Of a DNA stretch of 64,000 nt, positions 46,200-58,046 are shown in pieces. The position numbers and the translations under genes were made by a program. The stretch is from Phlebopus portentosus. Taxonomy: Eukaryota; Basidiomycota; Agaricomycetes; Boletales; Boletinellaceae. How positions within the stretch are numbered: the stretch's first letter is position 1; every line of letters starts with the position of its first letter. Under the pieces are notes generated by a model. The model had not been told where the DNA came from. It ran no database searches and saw only the letters and a program-made list of their open reading frames with translations. The DNA lies in the NCBI GenBank assembly GCA_037892935.1, contig JAYXKI010000001.1, forward strand, positions 3,534,001-3,598,000, in the 5' to 3' direction.

Positions 46200-47322
46200 T
46201 CAGTCAGAGTCAGAAGAACGCGGACAAGGCCTGAAGAACTTCAGGACATAGAGGTACTCCCGGCCAGCCCGACGTTCCAATACAACCTGTGAGAAATGCC
46301 AATATTGGCAGAATGTCAGAACGAGAAGGTGGAAGACCAGCGAAGGATCCAAGAAGAAATCATTGTACCTTGCTTTCGAACCCTTGCTCGATATTCATGC
46401 GTTCCTGAATTGAAGGGACGTCATTTTGCTTGACGGCGACGAGATAAAAGCGGCCACTGTGTGAGAGTATATCCTGAACGTATGGTGCAAAGGTCAGTTA
46501 GACGTAAGCATATGCCCTGTACACTCTTTTGATTATTTCCTACTTGCCTTTACATTATTAAGGACTTGGTTCGTGATCTCCATACCTAACTTGCCACCTG
46601 CCCAAGCCCCTGCAATATCCGCATCACCTTGTGCATTGAGGGCTTCTTCGTCGGCTGTAGGTACGTAAGGCGGATTGAAAATCAGGAGGTCGACTCCGCC
46701 GCACTTCCGGAACCGTTGATTGAAAGCATCCGAAAGTGAAGATAGTACGGGGTCTAGTGTAACCTGCGGTTGATAGTTGTCGTCCCGAGTCAGTGAGTAC
46801 GTGAGAGGGTCTCCCTAAGTTGGGGCTGATTTGCTTTTCGTACGTACGTTGTTCTGTCGTCCGGTAAGATGAGTGCATCGAGCTGCGTGTTTGTTGATGT
46901 CCGTGCAGAGATATACTTTGATCAAGGCACGGCGTCAGATGTTTATCGAATATTGTTGAGAATATTATACTTACGGCATTCGGACGGTCCAAGAATTTTT
47001 GCAGCGAACGTGGACACACAACCGGAGCCTGATCTGCACGTCCATGAGCAAAGTCATCATCCAGAATGAAGTTGAATATGCGGGCATTTCACCACACACC
47101 CAATTTCAAGACATATCCGGGGCTTCGCTTCAAGAAGCTCTTCTACGTCCGCTTCTAGAGCATCGAGAAGGATGAAAGTGTCCTCTTTATTTGCTCATGG
47201 CTCAGTAAAGAAGCTGGTATCTTTCTACGATTAGGATCAAACGACGAACCAGCTGGCTCATAGACACGTTCATAATCTTCATGGGTAAGGTGGCTCAAAT
47301 CTGGTGTTGGTAACGATAGCAT
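46200..47322 (-). CDS. MTQ2: eRF1 N5-glutamine methyltransferase Mtq2 (HemK2/N6AMT1 type)
   Basis: Mtq2 with Trm112 methylates the Gln of the GGQ motif of release factor eRF1. The start is the ATG at 47322: MLSLPTPDLSHLTHEDYERV. Small exons follow: TFILLDALEADVEELLEAKP with RICLEIG and SGSGCVSTFAAKIL (the SAM-binding motif I, GSGSG-like, split by an intron), then TDINKHAARC (acidic loop) and VDLLIFNPPYVPTADEEALN. NPPY is the catalytic motif that binds the target Gln. Next come AWAGGKLGMEITNQVL, SGRFYLVAVKQNDVPSIQER and, last, REYLYVLKFFRP. The stop is TGA at 46200-46202. About seven or eight exons and 240 residues. Its head-on neighbour is the kinesin gene 3' end. Confidence 0.87.
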
Positions 47323-47475
47323 CTACCAAAGGTTGCTAAGAAATTTAAAAATAGCTCCATTTGAAAGTCGATCGCGTCGATCAGTACAAATACACACAAA
47401 TAGCCATACGTGGCAGTGAGAGAGAAACATCAGAGTCGGAGTCGGGATAAAACAAAACAACTCAGTTTTGACTTC

Positions 47476-50400
47476 CTAGTACTTTTTCTGCCTCGTAGAC
47501 CGCCTCGCAGTCTTTGACGGCTCCTTTTTCTGCGGAAGTTGACTTTAAAATACCTAGAGTTAGCATTGCCCTCAATCGATTACAGAACAAATGGCATTCA
47601 CACACCTCTTCTCTTTGATATCAGATACAACTTCATCCTCTTCTTTATCGTTATCATCATCGGCATAAAGTGACAACTCGTGCAGCTTCTTTTGCAGCTT
47701 CATTACGCCACTGGCTGATCGGGGATTAGGAGACTGATTCGCATCTTTGGCGACCTTCCCGTCTTGCTTGGCCTTGGGAGTCGATTTAGGTTCTGAATCG
47801 GGAAGCCATTCATCCTCATCCTCCTCCTCCTCAGTCACGGCGCTGGACCTTCTGCTTCCTCATCCTCTTCATCCTCATCGAAGTCGGTACCGGCACCAGC
47901 AGTCATGGTCTCATCCGCGTCCATTTCATCGATGCCCATGTCCTGATCAAGTAATCCAATCGTCGACGAACCCTTCTTTGCTTCTGAGTGCGATTTGCGG
48001 GCCAATGGAGACTGTGTGCTGGAGTCATCATATGTTGTCTCAGCATCTTCATCTTCGCTGAAACCGGCCAAGGAGTCCTCCAAAGAATCATCTTCCTCAT
48101 CTTCGTCACTGTCCTCGGTCTAAAATGAGAAGTCAAATACGGGAAACAAATTACTAATGAATTTACTGACGTTGCGCGTCACATTACTAATGATTTCAGA
48201 TCCTGCTTCGGTGCTCTCAATACTCGTCTCGACGGGTTTTGATCGAGTCTTTCTCCGCGAGTTTGCAGTGAAAGCGCCAAACTGGTGGAGCATGTCTATT
48301 TTTGCATCCGTCTTTGCTTCACTCTGTTTAACCTGAAAGAGACTAGTTCAGCACCTTCCATTTCACTGGAACAATAATCTCGCAGGAGCTTACAGCCTTT
48401 TTGAGGCGTTCAGCGAACACGCGTTGCATGTTTATCATGCGCTCTTCCATTTCTTGCATCACTTCTTCCCGAGTTTCGGCTTCTATGATTGCGCAACGCA
48501 TCTCCGATTCGTACAGCTTCAGCATCGATGATCAATAATTTGTCCATGCACGAGTTCGTGAAGATCGTTACCTTAATACGTAAATCCTCTAACTCCTCGA
48601 ATAGTGCGTCTACTAAGACGTCCACAGGTTCACCATCGCCATCAGACTCTTCGTCCTCTAAATAAACATGAGGGGTTATTGGATGTGCCCCGAAAAAAAA
48701 GGAGATCGGAGCAAAGAAGCTTACCTTCAATAATCTCCACACGGGCTTCACTTCGCTTCCGTGTGCCTGTGCCGCCTGTAGTTATGGTCACATTCCTCCG
48801 GTTAGGAGCTGGCGTTTTATGGGCTTTGAACACCCTCTCCGTGGGTGTTGGCGTCTGTCGAATATTTGCCTTTGGCACGGTGGGAGGCGCAGTTGTCACT
48901 TCTCGCGCAAGCGCCGCGAAGCGCATTACATGGCTGTTTTCATCGAAACCTGTATCATAGGGATTGACATTCACGATCATGGCGGCGTGACCTCCCTGTT
49001 CACCAGTAAAGAAGTCTTGGAAGAGTTCGGTTAACTTGCTATGCCGGAATGGGATGATAGCAAGTTTGACTCCCCGACCAGGGTTCGCGATGTCAATCTC
49101 ACCCCGGCCTGGTGCAGCAAGCATGGCAGCTACCCTTCGTTGATTGCTCCGCATGGCCTCCATACACTGACCGAGAACCATGAGGGACTTGTTGATGTTT
49201 CCAGCTTCCTTCAATCGATCGCCTGTGTTGTGCGTGTTTTTCGTTCGCTCTGAGCCAGCTAGATCAACAATAGAGAGACGTGATACAGAGACATCGGAAG
49301 GGTCCCCCCTGTGAATACGGACAGCACGAAGCGTGAAGATCCCATGGCTCCGCGAGGAGACGGCATTTGTCAAAGTCCCGAACACTCGACGATTTATGTT
49401 TCCTGTGCGGAAGACGTGCTTCGCTTCTTCTGCAGAGCGCACGCGCACGCACTTCAGACCGGCAACGTACTTTCCTCCACCCTCGGGGTCTTTCTTGAGT
49501 GACAGTGCCTTCCTCTTGACGAAAAGAACGTCTGGCGGGGAATGCAATGAAGCAAGGGATGCTAAATTTGACCACGTGCTGGAACTTGATCCAGGAATTC
49601 GTTTTGAGCGCGGAATACCATTTGTCGTCCCTTGGGGGGTTGCACATGTACTGTCTCTATCACCGTTAGCTGGGTCGTTGGACAGCAAATCGAAGATCTT
49701 TTCGTTATACACTTCGGCATATGAGATCCAGATAGAGTATTCATAGTTCTTGTCAACCGGAACGGCTGTTGAGTCAACGTCTTGAGAGTTAATTTCTCCC
49801 AGGACAGCTGCAATGGCCTTTTCTTCCGACAATTCTGGGAGTGCACACGTAATATCATCGTCCATCGTTCGTTCAACACCGGATATCCGTACAGGTCGGT
49901 ACTATAAGCTTACTCAATATCAATCCAGGCAAGCGGTGTTGCGACTTACAGGAGCATTGCTATGGAGACCCTCCAAGCTGTTGAAAACGACGTCAAGAGT
50001 CCTTGGGAGAAGACCAGCGGTATCCTTTTCCGTCCCTCCTTGGATTGTATATGTCTTTCCCGAGTTCGTCACACCATATGTGAATATTAGCCCATTTTGT
50101 CCTTGAAGAAGGTCTTGAACAAGCGGTAGAGTCGTCTTTGTGAAGAATCCGGACTGGCGTGTTTCGGGGGTGAAAACATGGTTGAAAGTGTAGACTTGAG
50201 CTTGAGGGTGTAGACGAATACGATTGCTTCCTGAGAGGTCAGTCATCTGCACTGCTGAGTCCGAGAGCTTCTTAAGATAAGGAGTCGCAGTTTGATCGTC
50301 GTCGTTAGTATCGCCATTGGGGCGAATACGCAAGAATGCCTTAGAATGATCGTCATAAAAGAAGTGCAGGTCTTTGTGTTGAACATTCGCGTACCTTGAT

Positions 50401-50637
50401 TGGCTCTCTGTCTGCATCATCAGTATTAAGTTGCGCAGGTGCTTTAGCCTTCCCTGTTTTCTGATTCTGTGGATGGGCGGCGTTTCTATTAACGAGAGGT
50501 TTTCTCGGTTTAGTCTTTTCCGTTGCTGCTTTTTGTGCTGAAGCCTCTACAATCGCAGGACATCGCGCAGCAGCGGCCCGGGTGACTCTTGCAGGAGCAG
50601 CTACCTTGCGTGATGCCGCCGTCTTACGAGTCGCCAT
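47476..50637 (-). CDS. Kinesin-6-like mitotic motor
   Basis: A plus-end microtubule motor. The basic N-terminus starts at ATG 50637 (MATRKTAASRKVAAPARVTR). The motor domain begins with FLRIRPNGD and has the P-loop GVTNSGKTYTIQGG near 50040-50080; GxTNSGKT is typical of kinesin-6 (KIF20/KIF23, Klp9). Further motifs are NAVSSRSHGIFTLRAV (switch I) and LSIVDLAGSERTKNT (switch II, near 49250-49275). Before switch I a long Ser-rich insert (GIPRSKRIPGSSSSTWSNLA) interrupts the motor, another kinesin-6 trait. Coiled-coil and acidic C-terminal segments follow; the last exon encodes KKEPSKTARRSTRQKKY and TAG at 47476-47478. Kinesin-6 motors act in spindle elongation and cytokinesis. It is divergent from Spc7/KNL1. 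Confidence 0.88.
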
Positions 50638-50796
50638 CCTGTGATCAACGTTGAGGACAGACTTGAAAGGCAGGGTGGCCTCAGCGTGTTTGAACACGAC
50701 GCTCACGTGATCGCGAAACACGCGAGGCATCATCCGTGGTTGGGTCGCGCTCTCAACGTTGATCGACCGACACTACCAGGTCAAGACGCGTCTACC
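50638..50796. promoter_or_regulatory. Bidirectional promoter of kinesin-6 and Spc7/KNL1 with G1/S-like boxes
   Basis: Only 159 bp separate the two start codons. The interval contains CGCGAAA (50712-50718, like the Swi4/Swi6 box CRCGAAA), ACGCGA (at 50719-50725 region) and ACGCGT (50786-50791, the MluI cell-cycle box). The last lies 5 bases before the Spc7 ATG and may be in the leader. CACGTG-like CTCACGTGAT also occurs at 50702-50711. Co-regulation in the cell cycle is inference. Confidence 0.5.
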
Positions 50797-53700
50797 ATGC
50801 CCCCACAGCGTCGTCAATCACTTGCACCAACCTCAAGCTACAACAGGTCTCGTCAAGTGCTGGGCAGGAAACGAGCTCAAAGCCTTGTTCCGGGCGAGGC
50901 AACCCGACACCTTGTACCGCGCAAAAGCATCCTCAAATCAACACACTTTACCTTCACTTCAAATCCTCAGCAGAACGAGAATGACCCACCACCAGATACA
51001 GAAAACTTGGGCGAATCAATGATGGAAAACACTGGAATTCAATACACAGCTGAGATTTCCGACAATACAACTCGCAAGAGCTTGGGACGCCGTGTGAGTT
51101 TCGCTCCTCTTGCTAGTTTCCGGTGAGTGCTTGCTGTGCCATTGCCAGTCCCTTCTTGTTGACTTTCCGTATCAGTGTATTTGAGACGAACGACAATACC
51201 AATAGCACGAATGGTCCGAGTTCTTCGCCCACTCCAGCGTCACCGGCGGAGTCGGCTTCGTCTCCTCTACCCTCTCATCCTCTGCCACCTATACAACTGA
51301 GTAACGAAAATGACTACCCAGGCAGAAGAAGTAATACGGGTCCGATTAGGCGAGTTTCCACAGTCTCTGACTACGGCGAGAGATCTATGTCTATGGACAT
51401 GGACCAAGAGAGCGACGACATCTCGGAACCACCTACAGATCCTATCTTCTTCCATGACGCTGCTAATGGAGGATCTGATTACGGGCCGCCTTCAACGGAC
51501 TTTGACGAAGACACAGAAGAGGAAGATGACGATGACGAAGAGATGGAAATCACAGAAGCTATCGCTATGAACATTGACAGAAAGCGCTCTTTATCAATAG
51601 CGCAACAACATGAACTAGCCAGACGATCGTCTCTGTCCTCACTTACTTCCCAGCGACTCTCATCCATCAAATTCTCGCCTGCTGCGACGAGCCGACCTGC
51701 AGACGAAGAAGCAGAGGGGAATGACGCCGAAGAAGATGTAACTACAAACACGCAAGCTACGCAGGAAAACGAAGCACCCATGGAGTTTACTATTGCTCTT
51801 GGGCAACCATTAAAGAAACCTAGACCTCCTAGTAGCGCATGGCTTGCACTAAAAGCCTTGGTGAACGGTACTTCTGGTGACGACAACGATAATGACGACA
51901 ACGAATACAATGAAGACGAGATGGAGCTATCCAATGCCCTATCGAGACTCCAACAAGCACGCTCTTCCATTGGCTCTGGTGGCCAAACCGATGGCGAAGT
52001 AGATAATGGCGCGTTGCAAGATGACAGTTTTACGAATACCGAATCGAGCATGGAGATGAGCATAGATGCAGGAGATCGTACGATCAATGTAACAAGCCTT
52101 ATGGGAAGGGTATCCAATCTCGAAATATCTGGTGACGAGTCGGAAAGAAATACAAGACGCATACTCGACGAGGACTTCGCGGGTCCGCTACCCACTGCCG
52201 ATACTGCACCACTGAATATACATAGGAAGGAGAATGGATCAGGACAGGCGACCTCTTCAAAACCATTGAGAAGCAGCGTATTTTCTGCTTCCGTTCCCTC
52301 GCGGGCACCTACAACAACTGCCTCCGCTTCGGAAAATGAGAGGCATATTCCTCAAAGGTCCCACTCACCGGGCGCATTGAAGAGTTCGGATCCATCCCGT
52401 CCACCGTTAGCACTCAAGTCATCATTGAAATCGTCTGTCTTTTCCGCGCCTCCTACGCCTTCCAGAATTCCTGTGTTCGTATCACCAACCAAGCCCAAAG
52501 CGTCTGCGCCATTATCGCCCACGAAAAAACGTCTGGCGGAAGCGCCTGACGCAACAAGCGATGCTGGCTATCCAAGTCCTGCAAAGAAGCGTCACCTCGA
52601 GAACCCTAGTAATGCCAACAATAGCTCTGAACCAAATCCCACTCCGGTGCCTGCAACGGAAGAAAGCGTAGATGGACCCTTACCTGCATCTTCGGTACCT
52701 AGGGAAAGCTTGGGTGGTATCCGGCGACCATCGGGCTATTTTGCACAGAGACGAAGCCTGACTCCTGGAGTGGAAAATGTGCCAAATGCATCAAGATCTC
52801 CATCTCCCGCCGCGAATGGACCTCACGCGCTGACAGATTCAGGCAGACCGCAGAATGCAAATGTTCCTTCTACGTTTTTATCGTCGATGACGCAAGATGA
52901 GAACACGAATATGAACGCGAGCCTACGTCCGGTTGACACAGACAAGGATAAAAGTGCTGCATCCGGCGCAGCTTTAACAGCTCCTACTGTCATCGTAACA
53001 ACCGACCACTCTCAAGAAAACGGTGTTCAGAGTGATGCTATGGAGGTAGAAGCCGAGAAGCGGTCACTGGCTATGCAACAAAAGTCACTAGTACCTTCCG
53101 ATATGCCGCCTCCGGATGATGAATACGACGATGTTGTGAGTGGCGACAGATTTCTTTATCTTGAAATGGTTTAACGGGTTCTACCAGCCCCAAATATCCA
53201 TTCAAGAATTCTTCTTGATGACTGGAATTAAGTTCCACGACTACACGATTCCCCGTCGATCTACGATCCACCCATCTCAACTGCAAGGGAATCGGCGAGG
53301 TAAACCTGTCCCGTCTTTGCTGTACCTCAAAATGTTAATGCTGCACGTTCTTTGAAACCAGATTCAAGTGTCCCGCCTTCAATGGCCGACTATCTGATGG
53401 CAACCGTGGTGCATGTTCCGCAGCTCGAGCTATACAGGTCGATCACCAGAGATCTGCAAAGCTTCATCGACAACAGTATGAAGATATATCGCGATGCGGA
53501 AGAGGAAGTCGCGAAATTGACGCCGATCCTGTTTCGCGAGTTTGCGCAGGCGAACGAGGAAGGTCGCGAAGAACTCATGGCAGGTCTTTATCGCAGTGAT
53601 ATATCTTAAAGTTCTGATTATTGTCTTATAGCACCAACTTAAACTGATCAAGGCAAACCGGCTAATTGCCGCTAAGGAAAGATGGTACGATGTAAGAAGT

Positions 53701-55055
53701 CGCTGGATTCAGGGCCTCTTAGAGACCGTCGACCGCGGTTTCATCGAGCTTGAAAATGTGACTATTTCAATGATCTCTGGAGATCATGGTCAGTTCTGAG
53801 TTTGTCGTTCCCATAGGATCGAGACACTCTCACGAGCATCATTGACAAAGCTCAAGCTCTGCTCCCTGCGTTGAGACATCAACACGCGCAAGCCCAGGCA
53901 CAACTCGAACGAGAGCGAATCGATATCGAGGAGGTCGAGAACAGTGATCCGGCTTACCTTGAGGAGCTTAAGATCACCATTGAGGAACAGAAGTACGTCT
54001 TTTTTCTATATTCCTTTCTCATTGTAATGCAAATTTCTGACGTTGCCTCAGTCAACTTCTTGAAGTTTACAAAACGGACGTAGCTGAAGGGACTGCGAAG
54101 ATTGAGCGACTTGAAGGGAAGCTTGCAGAGCTTGAGGCCCAGAGACTGGAAAATGTTCAAGCCATTGAAGCAGCGGAGCGCAGAATCGTGTTAAATAAGA
54201 CCAGTACTCGTGCCGAGGTATTCCGACTCAAAGGTATGCATATTCTTATGTTCATACTATCATTTTTTTCTGACCTTTTCTTCTTCATTTCTAGATGAAC
54301 TTGAATGTCTCCAGGCGTTACATTCGTGGCGTCTAGCTAAGGTCTCGCAACAATTGATAGAGCTCGTATTTGAAGAGCAGCTCTTCGTCTCTATTCCATG
54401 CACGAAGTTCCATCCGGTTACACCAAAGATCACTATAAGGCGAATACATCAAGCAAATGAATCTAAGTGTTCGAAGCGGATCGATTTGCACCCTCTCTTC
54501 AGCGAGCTTGTCGTTCGTCAAGCCGAGGAGTTTGCCCGAACTTTATCGACGACTTCAATCAAGCGGGCAAGTCATGAGTAGCCTTGACATGCTTTTTAAC
54601 TCAAATTTTGATTTTTGATTGGCAGGTTCTCGAAGCTCTGGTGACTTCTGGACGTCATGCTCACAGATTCGGACGCAGTTCGGCTTTCTGGGCATCAAGT
54701 ATCCTCTCAAGCTCGAGCTTGCCGAGGCTGATGGGACGACAAATCTGAGGGTAGTTGCGTCGATCTTATTTTCCAAGCGTACGACGAAGGTGCTTGTAGC
54801 CTTTGTATTTACGCCGGAGGTGCTTGCCGGCTGGCCGTTTGCGATCCGGAAACTTCAGTGCGAAGTGAAGACTATTTACGGGACGATTGAGTAAGTAATT
54901 TATTTCCCTCCCAGACCCCCTATTGATATATCTGTGCTTTCAGTCCTGAAGAAATATGCAGTGCCATAAAGGAACGCCTATCAGAGTCCTCCATCGAGGA
55001 CAACCATGCTTGTCTTCTTGATTCTTGTGTCGAAGCTGCTTCACGCTTTGAATAA
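50797..55055 (+). CDS. SPC7: Kinetochore scaffold Spc7/KNL1
   Basis: Spc7/KNL1 is the outer-kinetochore scaffold that binds Bub3-Bub1 and PP1 and links to the Mis12 complex. The start at 50797 reads MPPQRRQSLAPTSSYN. The two PP1-docking motifs are visible: SILK (in PRKSILKST, near 50926-50937) and RVSF (in GRRVSFAPLASF, near 51086-51100). The disordered N-terminal half has MELT-like motifs (MEITEA, MEFTIA, MELSNA, MEMSID). The Spc7 domain begins ISIQEFFLMTGIKFHDYTIP (near 53190), followed by long coiled coils (HAQAQAQLERERIDIEEVEN). The C-terminal part (LECLQALHSWRLAKVSQQLI to ...CVEAASRFE) fits the tandem RWD domain. About eight to ten exons; TAA at 53-55 of 55,0xx (55053-55055). Confidence 0.93.
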
Positions 55056-55380
55056 ATTTATACATATAGGTTTTGTTTTACACTCACACGCGGAAGAGCT
55101 GCTATGTACATTATGTCTATCTACGTTTGGTTTAGATATGTTGCTGTCTCAAGGGAATAATTATTGACATGATAAATATTATTATTGGATAGCTCGTGAG
55201 AGTCGTAATGGACGTCAATGCGCCAAAGGGCATATACTGTACAAAGCAAGATCGATGGAAACGAGCTGAAAAGATGATATAATACAAGACACAAGTGAAC
55301 GGTGAAGGTAGACACGAGGACAAGACAATTATAGATGCACCAGGAAGATCGAAAAATGAGGGCCGAATGGGGAGGAAGGT
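55056..55380. other. Convergent 3' region
   Basis: A 325-bp AT-rich interval between two converging stop codons. No coding exon or repeat seen. Confidence 0.5.
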
Positions 55381-57675
55381 TCATGTAAGATGAAAACGTG
55401 CAGCTACGGGAGGCGGTATGCGAATGTTACGACTGATGACAAGCTGTGCTTCAAACACATCGAGTGCCGAACGCAAGACGGCCAGCGTCTCGCGATTTGC
55501 ATGTATGGCCTCCATCTCACCATCAGCAACCTCGCGCACACCGGTCCATTTCTGGTGAGCGTCGCGCATCGCGAAGGCAAGCCGCTGGCGCTGTTCAACA
55601 TGTTTTAGAAGTCGAGCACGCTCAGCACGCTCGCATTCTGCTTGGCTAAAAAGTGCTTCGGATATGGCTTGATGGCGCTCATCTTCAACTTCGCGCATAC
55701 GTTCTTGGAGTGTTTGATGGCAAGCTACATGCGTCTCCTGATTGTCTGATGTCGACATGGATTCGCTGCGGGCGCTGCTAATGCTAGCAGCGCGAGAGCG
55801 TGTTCGTGCTTGCGTAGAAAGAGTTTCGTGCAGACGCTGCTCAAGCTCGTTGACATGCGTCAAAAGGTCTCGTTCGTCTCGCTTACGCGATTCTTTCAAT
55901 GCATGCATCTGTTCTTCCAACATGGAGATCTGGGTGAGGCGTTCTTTTGCGAGATTCTCCATCGAAGCTAGCTGCAGCTTAAGCAGCGTTACAGCAGCGG
56001 ATTCCGCCGAAGCATCAGACGCAAAACTAGGGCTCCTGTGAAGGCTACTGGCATGGTTAGAAAGGGGAGGTGGGAAAGGTGTTACTGTTGGAAGGAGCAT
56101 TTGTGAAATTGAGCCATATTTACTCGGTGATGGGAGGGTAAGAGGAGTCGGACTCCGTTCGTGTCCATCATCCGATTCCATGCGCATCATGCTCGGACTC
56201 GGGGAGACAAGACCCAAAGGAGTCGTAGGAAGATCATATTCTTTGATCAGCCCTCCTTGGAGCTGGTCTGTGTTGATCTCCAGAGATAGGTCCGCCAACG
56301 CTTGCCATGCTACTGTCGAGTTCCGATCGGCTGTAGGTCGTCGATTGGGCGTGGACCTTCGCGACGTTGGCAAAGATAATCTCTCGCTTTGAGGAGTGTT
56401 AACGCCGAGAGATAAATCAAGAATAGAGTTAGACTGGCGTGGAGGTGTCGATGCAAGTGGAGGACCTTGATAATCAAATCCGATCCTCGGAATAGCAGGT
56501 GTGGGGGCAGAGGGCGAGGCAACTGCCGCAAGCATCATCTCAATGTCGTCAATACTTTCGTTGCCTGGATCCTGCTTAGCAGTGGAATTCTGTACCACAG
56601 GACCGGTAGGCGTGTTCTGATTCGATTCGGATGGAGCCCTCACAGAGGCCTTCGTGATAGTATCCCTGCGCTTCGAAGTATTCGAAGTATTCGAAGAACG
56701 CAGCGGACTTGGGCTATCGCGGCCGCCGGATAGCCCCGGCAGGTACCGCGACACGAGTTTCTTTGTCGAAGAAGGCGTGTGAGGACTTCCCGAGGAAGTA
56801 TCACCTCGTGGAGAAGGACGAGGTAAACTAGATTTCTTAAGCACGGGTGAAGGAGTCGGCTTCTGAGACTTCTTGGCGCGTGGAGGGGTAGATGTAGTGG
56901 GGGTCCTCTCCATCGAACTGCGCGGCTCTCGTGGAGGCGATCGTTTACCGCTATCAATGCTGGCGGAACGCAAGCCAGCGGGTTTCGTAGCTCGACGAGG
57001 AAGTGGGCTAATTGGCCTATCTCCCTTCTCCATCTCGACAGGCACGTCACTGATACTCCTGGTCTCCAGACTAGAGTTATCTTTTTCCTCTTCAGATGTA
57101 CTGTGCTTTCGTCGCGTCCCGACACGAACGGCGGAAAGAGTTTCTTTAGGTGAGCCCTCGACAATGACCGACTTAGGTCTGTACTTGGGGAGATTAGAAG
57201 TAGCAACGGGTGGCTTGCGAGGTCGCAATGTGTATGTGGAGTTTTTGTTGAGCGTTGTCGATTGTGCAGCCGTGGTGCTCGTGACCTTCACGCCGGTCTC
57301 ATCGACAGATGACCTTCCAGCCCTTTGCAACGAGGAACTCGTCTTTCTCGTTGTCACGATCTTCTCATCAGGCGACGTGCTATCTTTTGCCTGGCCCTCG
57401 GGAAGCGTATCGAGGGGTTTCACTCCTTTGGTTGATGTTAGGGTGCTGGTGCGGCGTGTATTTGCGTTGATGGTCGATGCCGACTTCTTGTGAGTAGATT
57501 CTTTCTTGCGCTCAGAGTCTTTGCCTTCTTTCTCCTTGTCTTTCTCCTTGTTCATAACGTCCGCGAGCGCCTTTCCGACAGACGCGAGATTCAAAGAGTG
57601 TCGAATTGAGCTTCTGCCAAGTCGTTTAGTGGTCTTCGCCGCTTCGGGCGGTTTCGTCGGTGCTACGGTGGCCAT
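55381..57675 (-). CDS. Ser/Pro-rich coiled-coil protein of unknown function
   Basis: One uninterrupted 764-codon frame, unusual in this intron-rich neighbourhood. The start is MATVAPTKPPEAAKTTKRLG. The first 500 residues are basic, Ser/Thr/Pro-rich and probably disordered, with many SP/TP sites (for example KKSQKPTPSPVLKKSSLPRP) that could be kinase targets. A three-fold 9-bp repeat encodes SNTSNTSKR near 56668-56700. Residues from about 570 to 730 form a coiled coil (LLKLQLASMENLAKERLTQI and beyond); the end is ISRNIRIPPPVAARFHLT. No enzyme motif is seen. The composition suggests a cytoskeletal or scaffold protein, but this is only inference; I do not recognise an orthologue. Confidence 0.82.
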   Translation of the reverse strand: MATVAPTKPPEAAKTTKRLGRSSIRHSLNLASVGKALADVMNKEKDKEKEGKDSERKKESTHKKSASTINANTRRTSTLTSTKGVKPLDTLPEGQAKDSTSPDEKIVTTRKTSSSLQRAGRSSVDETGVKVTSTTAAQSTTLNKNSTYTLRPRKPPVATSNLPKYRPKSVIVEGSPKETLSAVRVGTRRKHSTSEEEKDNSSLETRSISDVPVEMEKGDRPISPLPRRATKPAGLRSASIDSGKRSPPREPRSSMERTPTTSTPPRAKKSQKPTPSPVLKKSSLPRPSPRGDTSSGSPHTPSSTKKLVSRYLPGLSGGRDSPSPLRSSNTSNTSKRRDTITKASVRAPSESNQNTPTGPVVQNSTAKQDPGNESIDDIEMMLAAVASPSAPTPAIPRIGFDYQGPPLASTPPRQSNSILDLSLGVNTPQSERLSLPTSRRSTPNRRPTADRNSTVAWQALADLSLEINTDQLQGGLIKEYDLPTTPLGLVSPSPSMMRMESDDGHERSPTPLTLPSPSKYGSISQMLLPTVTPFPPPLSNHASSLHRSPSFASDASAESAAVTLLKLQLASMENLAKERLTQISMLEEQMHALKESRKRDERDLLTHVNELEQRLHETLSTQARTRSRAASISSARSESMSTSDNQETHVACHQTLQERMREVEDERHQAISEALFSQAECERAERARLLKHVEQRQRLAFAMRDAHQKWTGVREVADGEMEAIHANRETLAVLRSALDVFEAQLVISRNIRIPPPVAARFHLT

Positions 57676-58046
57676 CGTGGTCTACAGAGAAGCAGATATA
57701 CATTAATAAATAAGACAATCGACCTTTGTGCAAAACTGACCTTCAGTTGTTAGGCGGGTAGGCGGGTGTTCGGGTTAAGTTGTGCTTCACGGGCCGAGAA
57801 TTTAGGAACCAAACAACGTTCGAGTTCAACGCGTAGCGAATTCCCACGCCTTCTGAACTCTATTCTACGCGTCATGCACGTGAGCGCCATTCTCTCTTGC
57901 CAGGAAAAAGGCGGCGGAATCAAACGCGGACCATTAATATTCATTTCATTAATTTTAGTCCAAAAATCCGCGATCGAGATTATTCCCAAGGATACAGATG
58001 TTCACCTCAATTCCCCTTGATATGGATCGCCTGCTTGCGTGCGGCA
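57676..58046. other. Intergenic region
   Basis: About 370 bp between the start of the coiled-coil gene and the 3' end of ALG10, both on the minus strand. It should hold the promoter of the former. Two overlapping short frames here have no domain. Confidence 0.5.

Noticed and set aside
51479..52195. 238-codon minus-strand frame rich in Ser
   Set aside because: Antisense of the acidic, Ser-rich part of Spc7/KNL1; the composition explains the lack of stops.
56640..57206. 188-codon minus-strand frame
   Set aside because: Out-of-frame overlap with the 764-residue coiled-coil gene on the same strand.
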